Origin: Kistimonas asteriae
Lineage (GTDB): Bacteria > Pseudomonadota > Gammaproteobacteria > Pseudomonadales > Endozoicomonadaceae
Direction: 5' to 3'
DNA: 64,000 nt
Assembly: GCF_018263925.1 (NCBI RefSeq)
Contig: NZ_JAEVHF010000010.1
Coordinates: forward strand, 62,001 to 126,000
In this document: piece after piece, positions 19,093-28,323 of the stretch
How the letters are laid out: the number at the start of each line of letters is the position of its first letter
Numbering within the stretch: the stretch's first letter is position 1
Program-made: the position numbers and the translations under genes
The notes under the pieces: generated by a model
Database searches by the model: none
What the model was told of the DNA's origin: nothing
What the model saw: only the letters and a program-made list of their open reading frames with translations

Positions 19093-20277
19093 ATGTCTGC
19101 TTCTGTCTTACTGCCGAGAATCATGGAAATTGGGGCTGGCGCCAGCCGGAAGGTCACGGCCGTGCTCCGTCGACTGGGTTGTCAGCGCCCGCTTATCGTC
19201 ACTGATGCGATGATGGTGCAACTGGGGTATGTGCAGCAGATTCAGGCGGAGCTGGAGAAGGCCGGGTTCACTTACGGCCTGTTTTCAGAATGCCAGCCGG
19301 AACCGGCAGAGGATTCCATCAGAGCCGGCGTGGGGATGGTGCGTGACGGTGAATTTGACGCCATCATTGCCCTTGGGGGCGGTAGTCCGATTGACAGTGC
19401 CAAGGCGATCGCGATCCTGGGGCGTTATGGTGGAGAGATGCAGGATTACCGTTTTCCAAGGGATGTGATAGAGGAAGGCCTGCCCATTATAGCCATCCCA
19501 ACCACCGCGGGTACGGGCTCGGAAGTGACCCGCTTTACCATCATTACTGATTCGGTCAGCGATGAAAAAATGCTCTGTGTAGGGCAGGGCTTTATGCCAG
19601 TGGCAGCACTGGTGGATTATGAGCTGACACTTTCCCTGCCTGCCCGGGTGACTGCGGATACGGGCATAGATGCCTTGACCCATGCGATGGAAGCGTATGT
19701 CAGTCGCAAGGCCAACCCTTACAGCGATACGCAGGCATTACAGGCTATGGCATTGATCGCCCCCAATCTTCGGACTGTTTATCGTGAGCCCGGTAACCGA
19801 CAGGCACGGGAGGCGATGATGCTCGGGGCCACCTTGGCGGGTATTGCTTTTTCCAATGCATCCGTGGCGCTGGTCCATGGCATGAGCCGGCCGATAGGCG
19901 CGCATTTCCATGTGCCGCATGGACTCAGTAATGCCATGCTGTTACCGGAAATTACGGCGTATTCAGTACCTTCTGCAACGACTCGCTATGCCACCTGCGC
20001 CAGAATCATGGGGGTGGCTGATGAACGGGATTCCAATAGCGTGGCGGTTGATAAGCTGCTGGTTGAACTGAAAGCGCTGAATCGCGATCTGCAGGTGCCC
20101 TCATTCGTGGAGTACGGGATCAAGGAAGCGCGCTTTTTTGAGCTGGTGGAGTTGATGGCTGAACAGGCGCTGGCATCCGGTTCTCCGGCCAATAATCCGC
20201 GGAAACCTGAAAAAGCGGAGGTTGTCGCCCTGTACCGCCGTATCTGGGAAAATGCTTCGGCGTGTTCTCCCGTATAA
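19093..20277 (+). CDS. Iron-containing alcohol dehydrogenase
   Basis: This 394-residue enzyme is a group III (iron-dependent) alcohol dehydrogenase. The NAD-binding motif ALGGGSPIDSAKA lies near residues 93-105. The metal site is visible as Asp and His in DTGIDALTHAMEAYVS and the two His in ALVHGMSRPIGAHFHVPHG. It is the last gene of the same-strand operon, 24 bases after the kinase. A likely role is to reduce or oxidise the aldehyde released by the aldolase, for example glycolaldehyde or lactaldehyde; this is inference. A long hairpin follows. Confidence 0.93.
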   Translation: MSASVLLPRIMEIGAGASRKVTAVLRRLGCQRPLIVTDAMMVQLGYVQQIQAELEKAGFTYGLFSECQPEPAEDSIRAGVGMVRDGEFDAIIALGGGSPIDSAKAIAILGRYGGEMQDYRFPRDVIEEGLPIIAIPTTAGTGSEVTRFTIITDSVSDEKMLCVGQGFMPVAALVDYELTLSLPARVTADTGIDALTHAMEAYVSRKANPYSDTQALQAMALIAPNLRTVYREPGNRQAREAMMLGATLAGIAFSNASVALVHGMSRPIGAHFHVPHGLSNAMLLPEITAYSVPSATTRYATCARIMGVADERDSNSVAVDKLLVELKALNRDLQVPSFVEYGIKEARFFELVELMAEQALASGSPANNPRKPEKAEVVALYRRIWENASACSPV

Positions 20278-20313
20278 ACGGTTACACGATGCTTCCATTA
20301 ACGCAGCAGTCGA

Positions 20314-20359
20314 TGAAATACAGCCATCACGCTGAATAAGTCGGCATGGTTGTATTTCA
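20314..20359 (+). terminator. Long hairpin between the alcohol dehydrogenase and catalase genes
   Basis: TGAAATACAGCCAT (20314-20327) pairs with ATGGTTGTATTTCA (20346-20359) over 14 positions with one G-U wobble, and the loop can form a further 5-bp stem (GCTGA/TCGGC). It lies between two convergent genes, so a bidirectional terminator is the simplest reading, although no clear T run follows on either strand. Confidence 0.55.
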
Positions 20360-20378
20360 CCTGACGGTTATCAGCGGA

Positions 20379-21818
20379 TTACCCGTTCATCGCCATCGCC
20401 TTCCTAATGCCTGCCTCATACGACTCATGAACGTTACCGAACAGTTTAAGTTGTCGTTCAGCGATATCCTCAGGGATGGTGGTTAACTCGCTGGCAATGC
20501 GCTGATACATGCGCTGATGTTCCTCGTCGCTGAGCAGATTGTAGAGCGCTTCGACCTGGGAGTAATAGTCATCATCTTCCCGGTGGTTCCAGTGGTCATC
20601 GGCTCCACTCAGCGTGAGAGGCGGCTCAGCCGTTTCCGGAGATTCCTGAAACAGGCCAAAGCTGTTGGGCTCATAGGTGACACTGTCACCACTGTTGCTG
20701 TCCACCCGCATGGCGCCATCCCGGTGGTAATTATGGAACGGACATTTCGGGGCGTTGACCGGAATCTGGTGGTGGTTGACGCCCAGTCGGTAGCGGTGGG
20801 CATCGCCGTAGGAGAAGAGCCGGCCCTGAAGCATCTTGTCCGGTGAGAAACTGATACCGGGCGCAACGCTCGCCGGATTCATGGCGACCTGTTCCACTTC
20901 GTTAAAGTAATTATCGGGGTTTTTGTTCAGCTCGAAGTAGCCAACATCCATCAAGGGTGCGTCTCCGTGGCGCCATACCTTGGTCAGATCAAACGGGTTG
21001 TAAGGCAGTGTGGCGGCCTGATCTTCCGTTAATACCTGAATCTGCATGGTCCAGCGGGGATGATCGCCCTGTTCAATGGCATTGAACAGATCCCGTTGGG
21101 AGGACTCCCTGTCCATGCCCACCATTTTCATGGCTTCGTCGTCCATCAGGTTTTCAATACCCTGCTCGCAGCGGAAATGAAACTTCACCCAGTGTCGCTC
21201 ATTGTCGCTGTTGATGAGGCTGAAGGTATGGCTACCAAAACCGTGCATATGGCGGTAGGAACGGGGCAGACCCCGGTCGCTGTAATCGATGGTGATCTGG
21301 TGAAGGGACTCTGGTAGATGGGAAAAGAAGTCCCATTTATGCGTGTTGCTTCTCATATTGTTCCGAGGATCCCGTTTTACCACGTGGTTGAGATCGGGGA
21401 ATTTCAATGGATCCCGCAGATAGAAAACCGGGGTGTTATTGCCCACCAGATCCCAGTTGCCCTCATCGGTGTAGTACTTCATGGCAAAACCACGGATATC
21501 CCGCTCGGCATCCGCCGCACCCCGTTCACCCGCTACGGTGGAGAAGCGGATAAACATCGGCGTCTGTTTGCCCACTTCCGCAAAAATGGATGCTTTGGTG
21601 TATCGGGTAATGTCGTCGGTGACGGTAAAGGTGCCGTAGGCGCCGGAGCCCTTGGCATGCATTCTCCGTTCAGGAATCACTTCTCGGGCGAAGTGGGAGA
21701 GTTTCTCCAGGTACCACACATCTTCCAGCATCATCGGTCCACGGGGGCCGGCTGTTTTGACATTATTGTTATCTGCAACCAGTGCGCCTGAAGCAGAAGT
21801 CAGGTGACGTTTTGACAT
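20379..21818 (-). CDS. katA: Monofunctional heme catalase
   Basis: This 479-residue catalase converts hydrogen peroxide to water and oxygen. The small-subunit clade features are visible: catalytic His54 in [12 protein letters not shown], Asn in [12 protein letters not shown], the [13 protein letters not shown] stretch and the heme-ligand region [14 protein letters not shown]. No signal peptide is seen, so it is cytoplasmic. The frame extends to 21887, but ATG at 21818 with GAGGGATT just upstream matches the family start. It is monocistronic and converges on the alcohol dehydrogenase. An OxyR-type control is usual for such genes, but I cannot identify an OxyR site by eye. Confidence 0.95.
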   Translation of the reverse strand: MSKRHLTSASGALVADNNNVKTAGPRGPMMLEDVWYLEKLSHFAREVIPERRMHAKGSGAYGTFTVTDDITRYTKASIFAEVGKQTPMFIRFSTVAGERGAADAERDIRGFAMKYYTDEGNWDLVGNNTPVFYLRDPLKFPDLNHVVKRDPRNNMRSNTHKWDFFSHLPESLHQITIDYSDRGLPRSYRHMHGFGSHTFSLINSDNERHWVKFHFRCEQGIENLMDDEAMKMVGMDRESSQRDLFNAIEQGDHPRWTMQIQVLTEDQAATLPYNPFDLTKVWRHGDAPLMDVGYFELNKNPDNYFNEVEQVAMNPASVAPGISFSPDKMLQGRLFSYGDAHRYRLGVNHHQIPVNAPKCPFHNYHRDGAMRVDSNSGDSVTYEPNSFGLFQESPETAEPPLTLSGADDHWNHREDDDYYSQVEALYNLLSDEEHQRMYQRIASELTTIPEDIAERQLKLFGNVHESYEAGIRKAMAMNG

Positions 21819-22198
21819 ACATAATCCCTCTTGATGAGAAACAAAATGTATCTTCCGATGGGGTGTTTCCGTGGTAAGTCGAGGCAAATCAACGGTTTGG
21901 CAAATATAGCTTAAGTGGCGGTTTATGAAGTTTCGGGTGAAATTTCTTATTTGAAGGGGGGCTTAATGGGTTCTGCTTAGTGGCTAGACAGGCTTGGTTA
22001 TGCTGGTGAGCGAGAAGACCTGATAGGCTGACATATGTGTTACTGGAATGATGTTGATGATGGTGCAAGATTTAGCCGGTTAAGCGATTTTATAACGACA
22101 AATGACGTTTTTTGAGCTGGTTTATGGATCAGTAATACTCTAGATTAACCGTTCTTTTGGGGTGGTGTTAGCGCTTTCCTGTAACCGTACCCTAGCGC
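21819..22198. other. Intergenic region upstream of katA
   Basis: About 380 bases between the divergent katA and PLP-enzyme genes, with no convincing ORF. On the minus strand a TATATT (21903-21908) could be the katA -10, but the matching -35 is poor. Otherwise I see nothing recognisable. Confidence 0.4.
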
Positions 22199-23161
22199 AT
22201 GACTGTATTCCGGATAGTTTGCATGGCTTCGCCTTCTGATCTGATTCCCGGGTTAATAGAACCTGTTCCCCTACAAAATCTTGTGATTCAACAAGGGCCA
22301 CTGGCATCCATCCATTTGGATGTGTTGCGCCTGGATCGGGTGCACCCATTAGTCAGCGGCAACAAGTGGTACAAGCTCAAATATAATCTGGATGAATGCC
22401 TCAAGTCTGAGGTTAAAACCGTGGTCAGCTTTGGTGGTGCCTGGTCAAACCACTTACATGCGCTGGCTGCGGCTTGCCAGGTGGTTGGGATCGAGTCTGT
22501 GGGTGTCATTCGTGGGCATAAACCCGATGTACTTTCACCCTCGCTGCAGGATATGCAGGCGATGGGGATGTGTCTGCATTTTGTGACGCGTGAGGCTTAT
22601 CGTCGACGGCATGATGTTGAGTTTCATCATGAGCTGATTGATACCCTGGCCTGTGATCCAACGTCGACTCGAATGATTCCGGAAGGTGGCAGTAATGCGT
22701 TGGCTATGCAGGGATGTGTAGAAATCCTGTCTCTGCATGGTATTCAGTCAGAGGATTACGATCTTGTCGCGACGGCCTGCGGTACAGGCGCAACCCTGGC
22801 CGGACTGATACTGGGGGCAGCAGGGAAGGGGCGTTTCCTCGGTGTTCCGGTCTTGAAGGGGGGCGACTTTCTTATTCAGGATATTCACCAGCGGTTGATG
22901 GATATTAAGTGTGATCATCAAAACTGGCAACTACGGACGGAATTCCATTGTGGTGGTTATGCGCGCCAGACAGAGGAGCTGCAACAGTTTGTTCGACGAT
23001 TTTTCGATGAAACCGGCGTGCCTCTGGATCGGGTCTATACCGGCAAGTTGTTTTTTGCCTTGGAACAGTTGGTCGAGAAAGGGGATGTTCTGCCTGGTTG
23101 CCGCGTGCTGGCGATCCATACCGGTGGTTTGCAGGGAAACCGTTCATTGATGGAGTCGTAA
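22199..23161 (+). CDS. PLP-dependent D-cysteine desulfhydrase / ACC deaminase family protein
   Basis: This protein of up to 320 residues belongs to the fold-type II PLP family that includes D-cysteine desulfhydrase (DcyD) and 1-aminocyclopropane-1-carboxylate deaminase. The PLP Lys is in VSGNKWYKLKYNL, a substrate/phosphate region is SFGGAWSNHLHALAAA, and later motifs are IPEGGSNALAMQGCVEI and ATACGTGATLAGL. The start is unsure: ATG 22199 and ATG 22223 are both possible and neither has a good Shine-Dalgarno. Its last 18 bases overlap the convergent DUF1853 gene. ACC deaminase and D-cysteine desulfhydrase are hard to separate by eye; the latter fits a free-living marine bacterium better. Confidence 0.82.
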   Translation: MTVFRIVCMASPSDLIPGLIEPVPLQNLVIQQGPLASIHLDVLRLDRVHPLVSGNKWYKLKYNLDECLKSEVKTVVSFGGAWSNHLHALAAACQVVGIESVGVIRGHKPDVLSPSLQDMQAMGMCLHFVTREAYRRRHDVEFHHELIDTLACDPTSTRMIPEGGSNALAMQGCVEILSLHGIQSEDYDLVATACGTGATLAGLILGAAGKGRFLGVPVLKGGDFLIQDIHQRLMDIKCDHQNWQLRTEFHCGGYARQTEELQQFVRRFFDETGVPLDRVYTGKLFFALEQLVEKGDVLPGCRVLAIHTGGLQGNRSLMES

Positions 23162-24079
23162 GCGAGCCAGATTCTCCCAGTCATCCGGTACAAGGAAGAA
23201 GCGAGAGGCTTCGCAGTATTGTTCATCCATTGACGTTAATCCGGCGAGCATGATCGGGCCCCGGTATTGTTTGAATAATGCGGTGGTACTGTTGTGCAGC
23301 CAGTCGATTTTATGAATATCGGCTTTGGTGATCGACGATGTGAGGCTGTTCAGTGGGGGTGTCATCCATTGTGTCTTGTTCAGGTGGGTTATCGCGTCGA
23401 TCTTCCGGGTTTCAATGTAGTGGTTCAGGGCGCTGACCGGTAGCCAGTCGCCATGGAGATGCCGGTCAGACAACAGGGTTGGTGCCGACAATGAACCCTC
23501 AAAGGGATAAAACAGGCAGCCCTGCAGCAGGATTTCACTGATAACCCCGGTAATACCCAGAGCTTCCAGGGAGTGACGACCTTCTGGCGTCTGGCTCAGT
23601 ACGGACTGGTGGTTGAGTAATCGGTCAACCTTGCGGTCGAATCGATCGTCAAGGCCGGGTCCAAACCAGCCGGCAAGCGAATCTGAGTCAGGCAGCCCTA
23701 GGTAGAATTTGACCGCCATTTCCCGATGCACATAGGCCTTTCGGATTCGGCAGTAATAAATCAGGTCAAATTCGCCGAGGGTGCGCTTGTCAGCCTGGAC
23801 CTGGCGATTGCAGCTGATAACCTGGGTATCCGGCAAATGCCGAAAGATGGCTTGCCACAGTGTCTCGTAATAGACGCCGAGGAGATGGTGTCTTTTTCCT
23901 TGTAGTTCCTCCTGCAGCGCTTCCATGCTATTCGTCAGGTCCTGCACCACTGGCTGGGAGGCTGGCGGCAGGGCTGATGCCAGAAGGACTGGATGCTGCT
24001 GGTGATCCAGTAACACCGGGCATTCAAGCAGCCATTGGATCGATGTCTGTAGCGATTTGGCAGAAAAATTGACGCTCAT
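23144..24079 (-). CDS. DUF1853 family protein
   Basis: This 311-residue protein matches the uncharacterised DUF1853 family found near nadK in Pseudomonas-like genomes. The conserved core runs GVYYETLWQAIF, then NRQVQADKRTLGEFDLIYY and HREMAVKFYLGL, then a WFGPGLDDRFDRKVDRLLNH segment. No signal peptide or membrane helix is seen. The pattern of acidic residue (GEFDLI), then E and K (REMAVKF), recalls PD-(D/E)XK nuclease folds, but this is a visual analogy only. It is divergent from nadK and overlaps the PLP-enzyme gene by 18 bases at its 3' end. Confidence 0.8.
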   Translation of the reverse strand: MSVNFSAKSLQTSIQWLLECPVLLDHQQHPVLLASALPPASQPVVQDLTNSMEALQEELQGKRHHLLGVYYETLWQAIFRHLPDTQVISCNRQVQADKRTLGEFDLIYYCRIRKAYVHREMAVKFYLGLPDSDSLAGWFGPGLDDRFDRKVDRLLNHQSVLSQTPEGRHSLEALGITGVISEILLQGCLFYPFEGSLSAPTLLSDRHLHGDWLPVSALNHYIETRKIDAITHLNKTQWMTPPLNSLTSSITKADIHKIDWLHNSTTALFKQYRGPIMLAGLTSMDEQYCEASRFFLVPDDWENLARLRLHQ

Positions 24080-24169
24080 ATCTCAGAGTTCCCGAGAAAC
24101 CCTGTGACGCTCAGGGCTGTGGACGTTTATAATGGACAGTAACATCTATTTCTCATAACCAATGGTTTT

Positions 24170-25051
24170 ATGGAACAGTTCAAGAACATTGGGATCATCG
24201 GTCGTCTGGGCAGTGTCCAGGTTGTGGAGACGCTCAAGCGGCTGAAACAGTTTCTGTTGTCCCGTCACCTGCACGTTATTCTGGAAGAGCCATTGGCGCA
24301 ACTGTTACCCGGTCACGGGCTGCAGGTTTGTAACCGGAAAATGATGGGGGAAATCTGCGACCTGGTGATCGTTGTCGGTGGTGACGGCAGTATGCTCGGC
24401 GCTGCCCGGGCGCTGGCGCGGCACAATGTGCCAGTACTGGGCGTGAACCGTGGCAGCCTCGGATTTCTCACAGATATTCAGCCGGATAACCTGGAAGAGC
24501 AGGTTGGCGAGGTGCTGGAAGGCAAATATATCGTCGAGAGTCGGTTCCTGCTGGAAATGACCATCAAGCGGGAAGGTGAGGTGATTGGCCGCGCCGGCGC
24601 TTTGAACGAGGTGGTACTCCACCCGGGTAAAGCGACCCGGATGATCGAGTTTGAACTCTTTATTGAAGGTCAGTTCGTCTACAGTCAGCGTTCTGATGGT
24701 TTGATCGTGGCGACACCGACCGGTTCTACGGCCTATGCGCTGTCCGGTGGCGGGCCAATCATGCATCCCCGACTGGATGCCCTGGTGCTGGTGCCGATGT
24801 TCCCCCATACCCTGAGCAGTCGTCCGATCGTCATTGACGGCAACAGCGAACTGAAAATTGTCATCGGCCGCAATAACCCGACCTATCCGCAGCTCAGCTG
24901 CGATGGTCAGGTGCATATCACGGCAGCACCGGGTGATACCGTGACTGTCCATAAGAAACCGTACAAACTGCGTCTCATCCATCCCCTCAATCATAACTAC
25001 TACGAAGTGTGCCGCACCAAGCTTGGGTGGGGTAATCGTCTGGATAGCTAA
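24170..25051 (+). CDS. nadK: NAD kinase
   Basis: NAD kinase phosphorylates NAD to NADP using ATP, or polyphosphate in some species. The 293-residue length is normal. Family motifs are visible: VVGGDGSMLGAAR (the GGDG motif with the catalytic Asp), VNRGSLGFLTDI, and TPTGSTAYALSGGGPI. ATG 24170 is the family start (MEQFKNIGIIGR). It is divergent from the DUF1853 gene and followed 56 bases later by a metallophosphatase. Confidence 0.97.
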   Translation: MEQFKNIGIIGRLGSVQVVETLKRLKQFLLSRHLHVILEEPLAQLLPGHGLQVCNRKMMGEICDLVIVVGGDGSMLGAARALARHNVPVLGVNRGSLGFLTDIQPDNLEEQVGEVLEGKYIVESRFLLEMTIKREGEVIGRAGALNEVVLHPGKATRMIEFELFIEGQFVYSQRSDGLIVATPTGSTAYALSGGGPIMHPRLDALVLVPMFPHTLSSRPIVIDGNSELKIVIGRNNPTYPQLSCDGQVHITAAPGDTVTVHKKPYKLRLIHPLNHNYYEVCRTKLGWGNRLDS

Positions 25052-25107
25052 GCGCCCCACGCGGTCTAACGTTATTCAGGCACTGATTTCCTGGATTGGA
25101 GTACGTC

Positions 25108-26106
25108 ATGGAATATGCAGACAGTGTGTGCCATCAGGGCTATGACCTGATTGGCGATGTCCACGGCTGCAACAACACCCTGTGTCGGCTGCTGGCCGAA
25201 CTGGGCTACAGACAGGTGGATGGTATCTGGCGCCATCCGGACCGGCAGGCGGTATTTGTCGGTGATATTGTTGATCGTGGGCCTCGGATTCGAGAGTCTC
25301 TGCGGACTGTACGGGATATGGTCGAGACGGGTGCCGCACAGCTGGTCATGGGCAACCATGAATATAATCTGCTGGCGTTCCTCACGCCCGGCGCCGAGGG
25401 TTCCGGGCTAGAGTACCTGCGCTCCCATACGGAGCGTAACTGCCGGTTGGTCAGGGAGACCCTGGAGCAGTTTGCCGGCCATGCCGATGAGCTGGCTGAT
25501 CATGCCCAGTGGCTGATGAGTCTGCCGCTGTTTCTGGAATTCAGTCGCTTCCGTGTGGTGCATGCCTGCTGGGATCCTCGCCTGATTGGAGAATTCCGTC
25601 GTCGCTACCAGCGCAATACGATCGACAGTGAGTTTCTGCAGGAATCTGCTGTCTATGGCAGCTTTGCCAATCGCACGGTGGATCACCTGTTGCGGGGTAT
25701 TGATTTGCCTCTGCCGGATGGTATGACCATGACCAGTAAGGATGGCTTGGTGCGGCGATTTTTCCGGGCAGCTTTCTGGCAGCAGTATCCGGATACGCTC
25801 AACGATGTGGTGTTTCAGCCTGATCCGCTACCGCCGGAGCTGGGTGGTTGCAAGCTGACACCGGATGACCTTGAGCGTATACCCTACTATGACCCGGATC
25901 AGCCTCCGCTGTTCTTTGGCCACTACTGGCGTTCCGGTACACCGGCGCTGATTCGCCCCAATATTGCCTGTCTGGACTACAGCGCCGTGAAATATGGCAA
26001 GCTGGTGGCCTATCGGATGAGTAATGAGCGCTGGCTCAAACACAGTCACTTTGTCTGGGTGGATGTGGACCCGGATGAGCCATTCAAGGCTTCGGCTTCT
26101 TTTTAA
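25108..26106 (+). CDS. Calcineurin-like metallophosphoesterase (PrpA-like)
   Basis: This 332-residue protein has the metal-binding motifs of PPP-type phosphatases: DLIGDVHGCNNTL, GDIVDRGPR and MGNHEYN, followed by later His-containing segments (HACWD, FFGHYWR). It probably hydrolyses a phosphoester; bacterial PrpA-type enzymes act on phosphoproteins or nucleotides, but the substrate here is unknown. ATG 25108 is preferred over TTG 25096 because TTGGAG then lies six bases upstream. It follows nadK and precedes glpG on the same strand. Confidence 0.88.
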   Translation: MEYADSVCHQGYDLIGDVHGCNNTLCRLLAELGYRQVDGIWRHPDRQAVFVGDIVDRGPRIRESLRTVRDMVETGAAQLVMGNHEYNLLAFLTPGAEGSGLEYLRSHTERNCRLVRETLEQFAGHADELADHAQWLMSLPLFLEFSRFRVVHACWDPRLIGEFRRRYQRNTIDSEFLQESAVYGSFANRTVDHLLRGIDLPLPDGMTMTSKDGLVRRFFRAAFWQQYPDTLNDVVFQPDPLPPELGGCKLTPDDLERIPYYDPDQPPLFFGHYWRSGTPALIRPNIACLDYSAVKYGKLVAYRMSNERWLKHSHFVWVDVDPDEPFKASASF

Positions 26107-26150
26107 TGCTGCGATACTTTTTAGTGCTGCGATAAATCGGCGAGACAATC

Positions 26151-27035
26151 ATGCAACGTGTACTTGAACTGTCTATGGAGATAGACCTGTTACCCTTTTC
26201 CGCCTTTCTCTGGCGGGAAGGCATTGCTCACCGGATCACCGAGGAAGGGGGGCGTCAGGTGCTGTGGCTGGATAATCCGGCCAGTGCAGCGCAGGTCGAG
26301 CAATATTATGCCGACTGGCAGGCCGGCCTGCTCCAGCTTGGCGAAGTGAAAATTCAGTGGTGGAAGCGTCATGGTCTGATGAGCGGCCCGCTGGGGGACT
26401 GGAAACGCATGCCGGCGACACTGCTGTTTCTAGCTGCATGCCTGGTGGTGGCCTTTATAACCCGGTTGGGTAATGACTATCAGACGGTTGCCTGGTTCTC
26501 GTTTCTCAATTTTGATATTGCCGGGGAATACATCCGCTTCGTGCCCTTGTCTTACAGTTTGTCCCACGGAGATTATTGGCGCCTTCTGACACCTATTTTC
26601 CTGCATTTTGGCATTCTGCACCTGGCGTTCAATATGCTCTGGTTGATGGAGTTCGGTCGGAGGCTTGAGCTTCACCATGGCAGTTTGTTCCTGGCACTGT
26701 TAATCGTGGTGACGGGACTGGTTTCCAATGTTGCCCAGTATCAGTTTGGTGGCAGTGTCGCGCTGTTCGGCGGATTCTCCGGCGTCATTTATGGCCTGAT
26801 GGGTTTTCTGTGGATTCGGGAAAAAGAACAGCCGGGCCTCTATGGCGTGCCATCCGGTATTTACATGTTTATGTTGATCTGGCTGGTCATCGGCTTTACG
26901 GGGGTGCTGGGTGCGATAGGATTTGGTCAGATGGCTAATACGGCGCATGCCGGCGGACTCTTGAGTGGTGCCGCCTGTGGCTGGCTGTATAACCGTTTTC
27001 GGGGCGAAAAACAAAACGTCATGAAAGACGCCTGA
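26151..27035 (+). CDS. glpG: Rhomboid intramembrane serine protease GlpG-like
   Basis: Rhomboid proteases cut transmembrane substrates within the bilayer. The 294-residue protein has a cytosolic N-terminal domain, then about six transmembrane helices from residue 85 on. The catalytic Ser is in LFGGFSGVIYGLMG, the catalytic His in ANTAHAGGLLSG, and the helix 2 motif is HLAFNMLWLMEFGRRLE. This matches the E. coli GlpG layout. No substrate can be inferred. Confidence 0.93.
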   Translation: MQRVLELSMEIDLLPFSAFLWREGIAHRITEEGGRQVLWLDNPASAAQVEQYYADWQAGLLQLGEVKIQWWKRHGLMSGPLGDWKRMPATLLFLAACLVVAFITRLGNDYQTVAWFSFLNFDIAGEYIRFVPLSYSLSHGDYWRLLTPIFLHFGILHLAFNMLWLMEFGRRLELHHGSLFLALLIVVTGLVSNVAQYQFGGSVALFGGFSGVIYGLMGFLWIREKEQPGLYGVPSGIYMFMLIWLVIGFTGVLGAIGFGQMANTAHAGGLLSGAACGWLYNRFRGEKQNVMKDA

Positions 27036-27072
27036 GGGAATGCAATTTTCTGATTTTCTGACTGGGGGTACG

Positions 27073-27345
27073 ATGGAATTTGAACAACTAATCAAGACTA
27101 TGGCACCTGAAACCGTGGCCAACCTGCGCCGCGCGGTGGAGCTGGGCAAATGGCCGGATGGTCGCAAATTGACGGCAGAGCAGCGTGAATCCAGCCTGCA
27201 GGCGGTCATTGCCTGGGAACAGTACCATCTGCCTGACAGTGAGCGTACCGGTTACATGGCCCAGGCCTGTCGTTCGCAGAAAAACGAAGCATCATCGGAT
27301 GACTCTAAGGACGATGAAACCATTCTGCGGTTCAGGGATGCCTGA
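27073..27345 (+). CDS. DUF1315 family protein (YeaC-like)
   Basis: This 90-residue protein matches the uncharacterised YeaC/DUF1315 family; E. coli YeaC is also 90 residues. The conserved segment is VELGKWPDGRKLTAEQRE with an N-terminus MEFEQLIKTMAPE. ATG 27073 gives the family length; ATG 27040 is too close to its purine stretch (GAGGGA directly adjacent). It sits between glpG and a DUF2797 gene, the same order I recall from Pseudomonas. No function is known. Confidence 0.85.
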   Translation: MEFEQLIKTMAPETVANLRRAVELGKWPDGRKLTAEQRESSLQAVIAWEQYHLPDSERTGYMAQACRSQKNEASSDDSKDDETILRFRDA

Positions 27346-27366
27346 ACCCGGAAGCAGGAGTGAAAA

Positions 27367-28224
27367 TTGACAGAGAATGTAATGGTGGACACGAAAGTGC
27401 TGACGGGCGCACTCAGGAAAATGCAGGGCGAACTGGTCGATGGGGTGGTGCAATACCAGCTGCCGGTGGGTGACGCGCTATTGCCGCTCAATGCGTTGAT
27501 GGGGGAGAAGTTGTCCATCCACTATGCGGGCGCCATTCATTGCGTTCATTGTGGCCGGAAGACCAAAAAAAGCTTTAACCAGGGATTTTGCTATCCCTGT
27601 TTCCGCAAACTGGCCGCCTGTGACAGCTGCATCATGAGCCCTGAGAAGTGCCACTATCATGCGGGGACTTGCCGTGAACCCGAATGGGGTGAGCGCAACT
27701 GCATGACTGGCCATGTGGTGTATCTGGCGAATTCATCGGGCGTCAAGGTGGGTATCACCCGCTTGAATCAGGTACCGGTGCGCTGGATTGACCAGGGGGC
27801 TGTGGAAGCGCTGCCGATCTTCCGTGTGGCCACGCGGCGATTATCCGGTCTGGTGGAAGACCTGTTCCGCTCAGCCGTGAAAGACCGAACGAACTGGCGT
27901 GCGATGCTAAAGGGGCAGATTCCTGAGCTGGATCTTGTCGCTGAGCGAGACACCTTGTTTGAGCGTTTTGGTGACGATATCGCCGCATTGCAGCAGGAGT
28001 ACGGGGTTCAGGCCGTACAGCCTGTGCTGGATGCAGAGTGTTACCGCTTCAGTTACCCTGTTCAACAATACCCGGACAAAGTGACGTCCTTTAACCTGGA
28101 CAAGACCCCGCTGGTCGAGGGGGTGTTACAGGGTATCAAAGGGCAATACCTCTTGCTGGATACCGGTGTGATCAATATCCGGAAATTTACCGCTTACCAG
28201 GTGGACGTTTCCGTGGCCAGTTGA
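27367..28224 (+). CDS. DUF2797 family protein with Cys-rich putative zinc-binding region
   Basis: This 285-residue protein matches the DUF2797 family of unknown function. Residues 55-110 hold a Cys/His-rich stretch: CVHCGRKTKKSF, then GFCYPCF, CDSC, and CHYHAGTC, which looks like one or two zinc ribbons. A central YLANSSGVKVGITRLNQVP segment resembles a GIY-YIG-like strand pattern (VYLA followed by VGIT), an observation rather than an established domain. Translation likely starts at TTG 27367, six bases after AGGAG (27356-27360); ATG 27382 is the alternative. It lies just upstream of pepN. Confidence 0.82.
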   Translation: MTENVMVDTKVLTGALRKMQGELVDGVVQYQLPVGDALLPLNALMGEKLSIHYAGAIHCVHCGRKTKKSFNQGFCYPCFRKLAACDSCIMSPEKCHYHAGTCREPEWGERNCMTGHVVYLANSSGVKVGITRLNQVPVRWIDQGAVEALPIFRVATRRLSGLVEDLFRSAVKDRTNWRAMLKGQIPELDLVAERDTLFERFGDDIAALQQEYGVQAVQPVLDAECYRFSYPVQQYPDKVTSFNLDKTPLVEGVLQGIKGQYLLLDTGVINIRKFTAYQVDVSVAS

Positions 28225-28323
28225 GACCACACGTCTCACGTTTCACAGGGAATGATTGATCTCAGGAACAAGCCGTCTGTTGGCCTGTCTGAAAGAGGGA
28301 GGCCATGACACAAGGAGCATACG

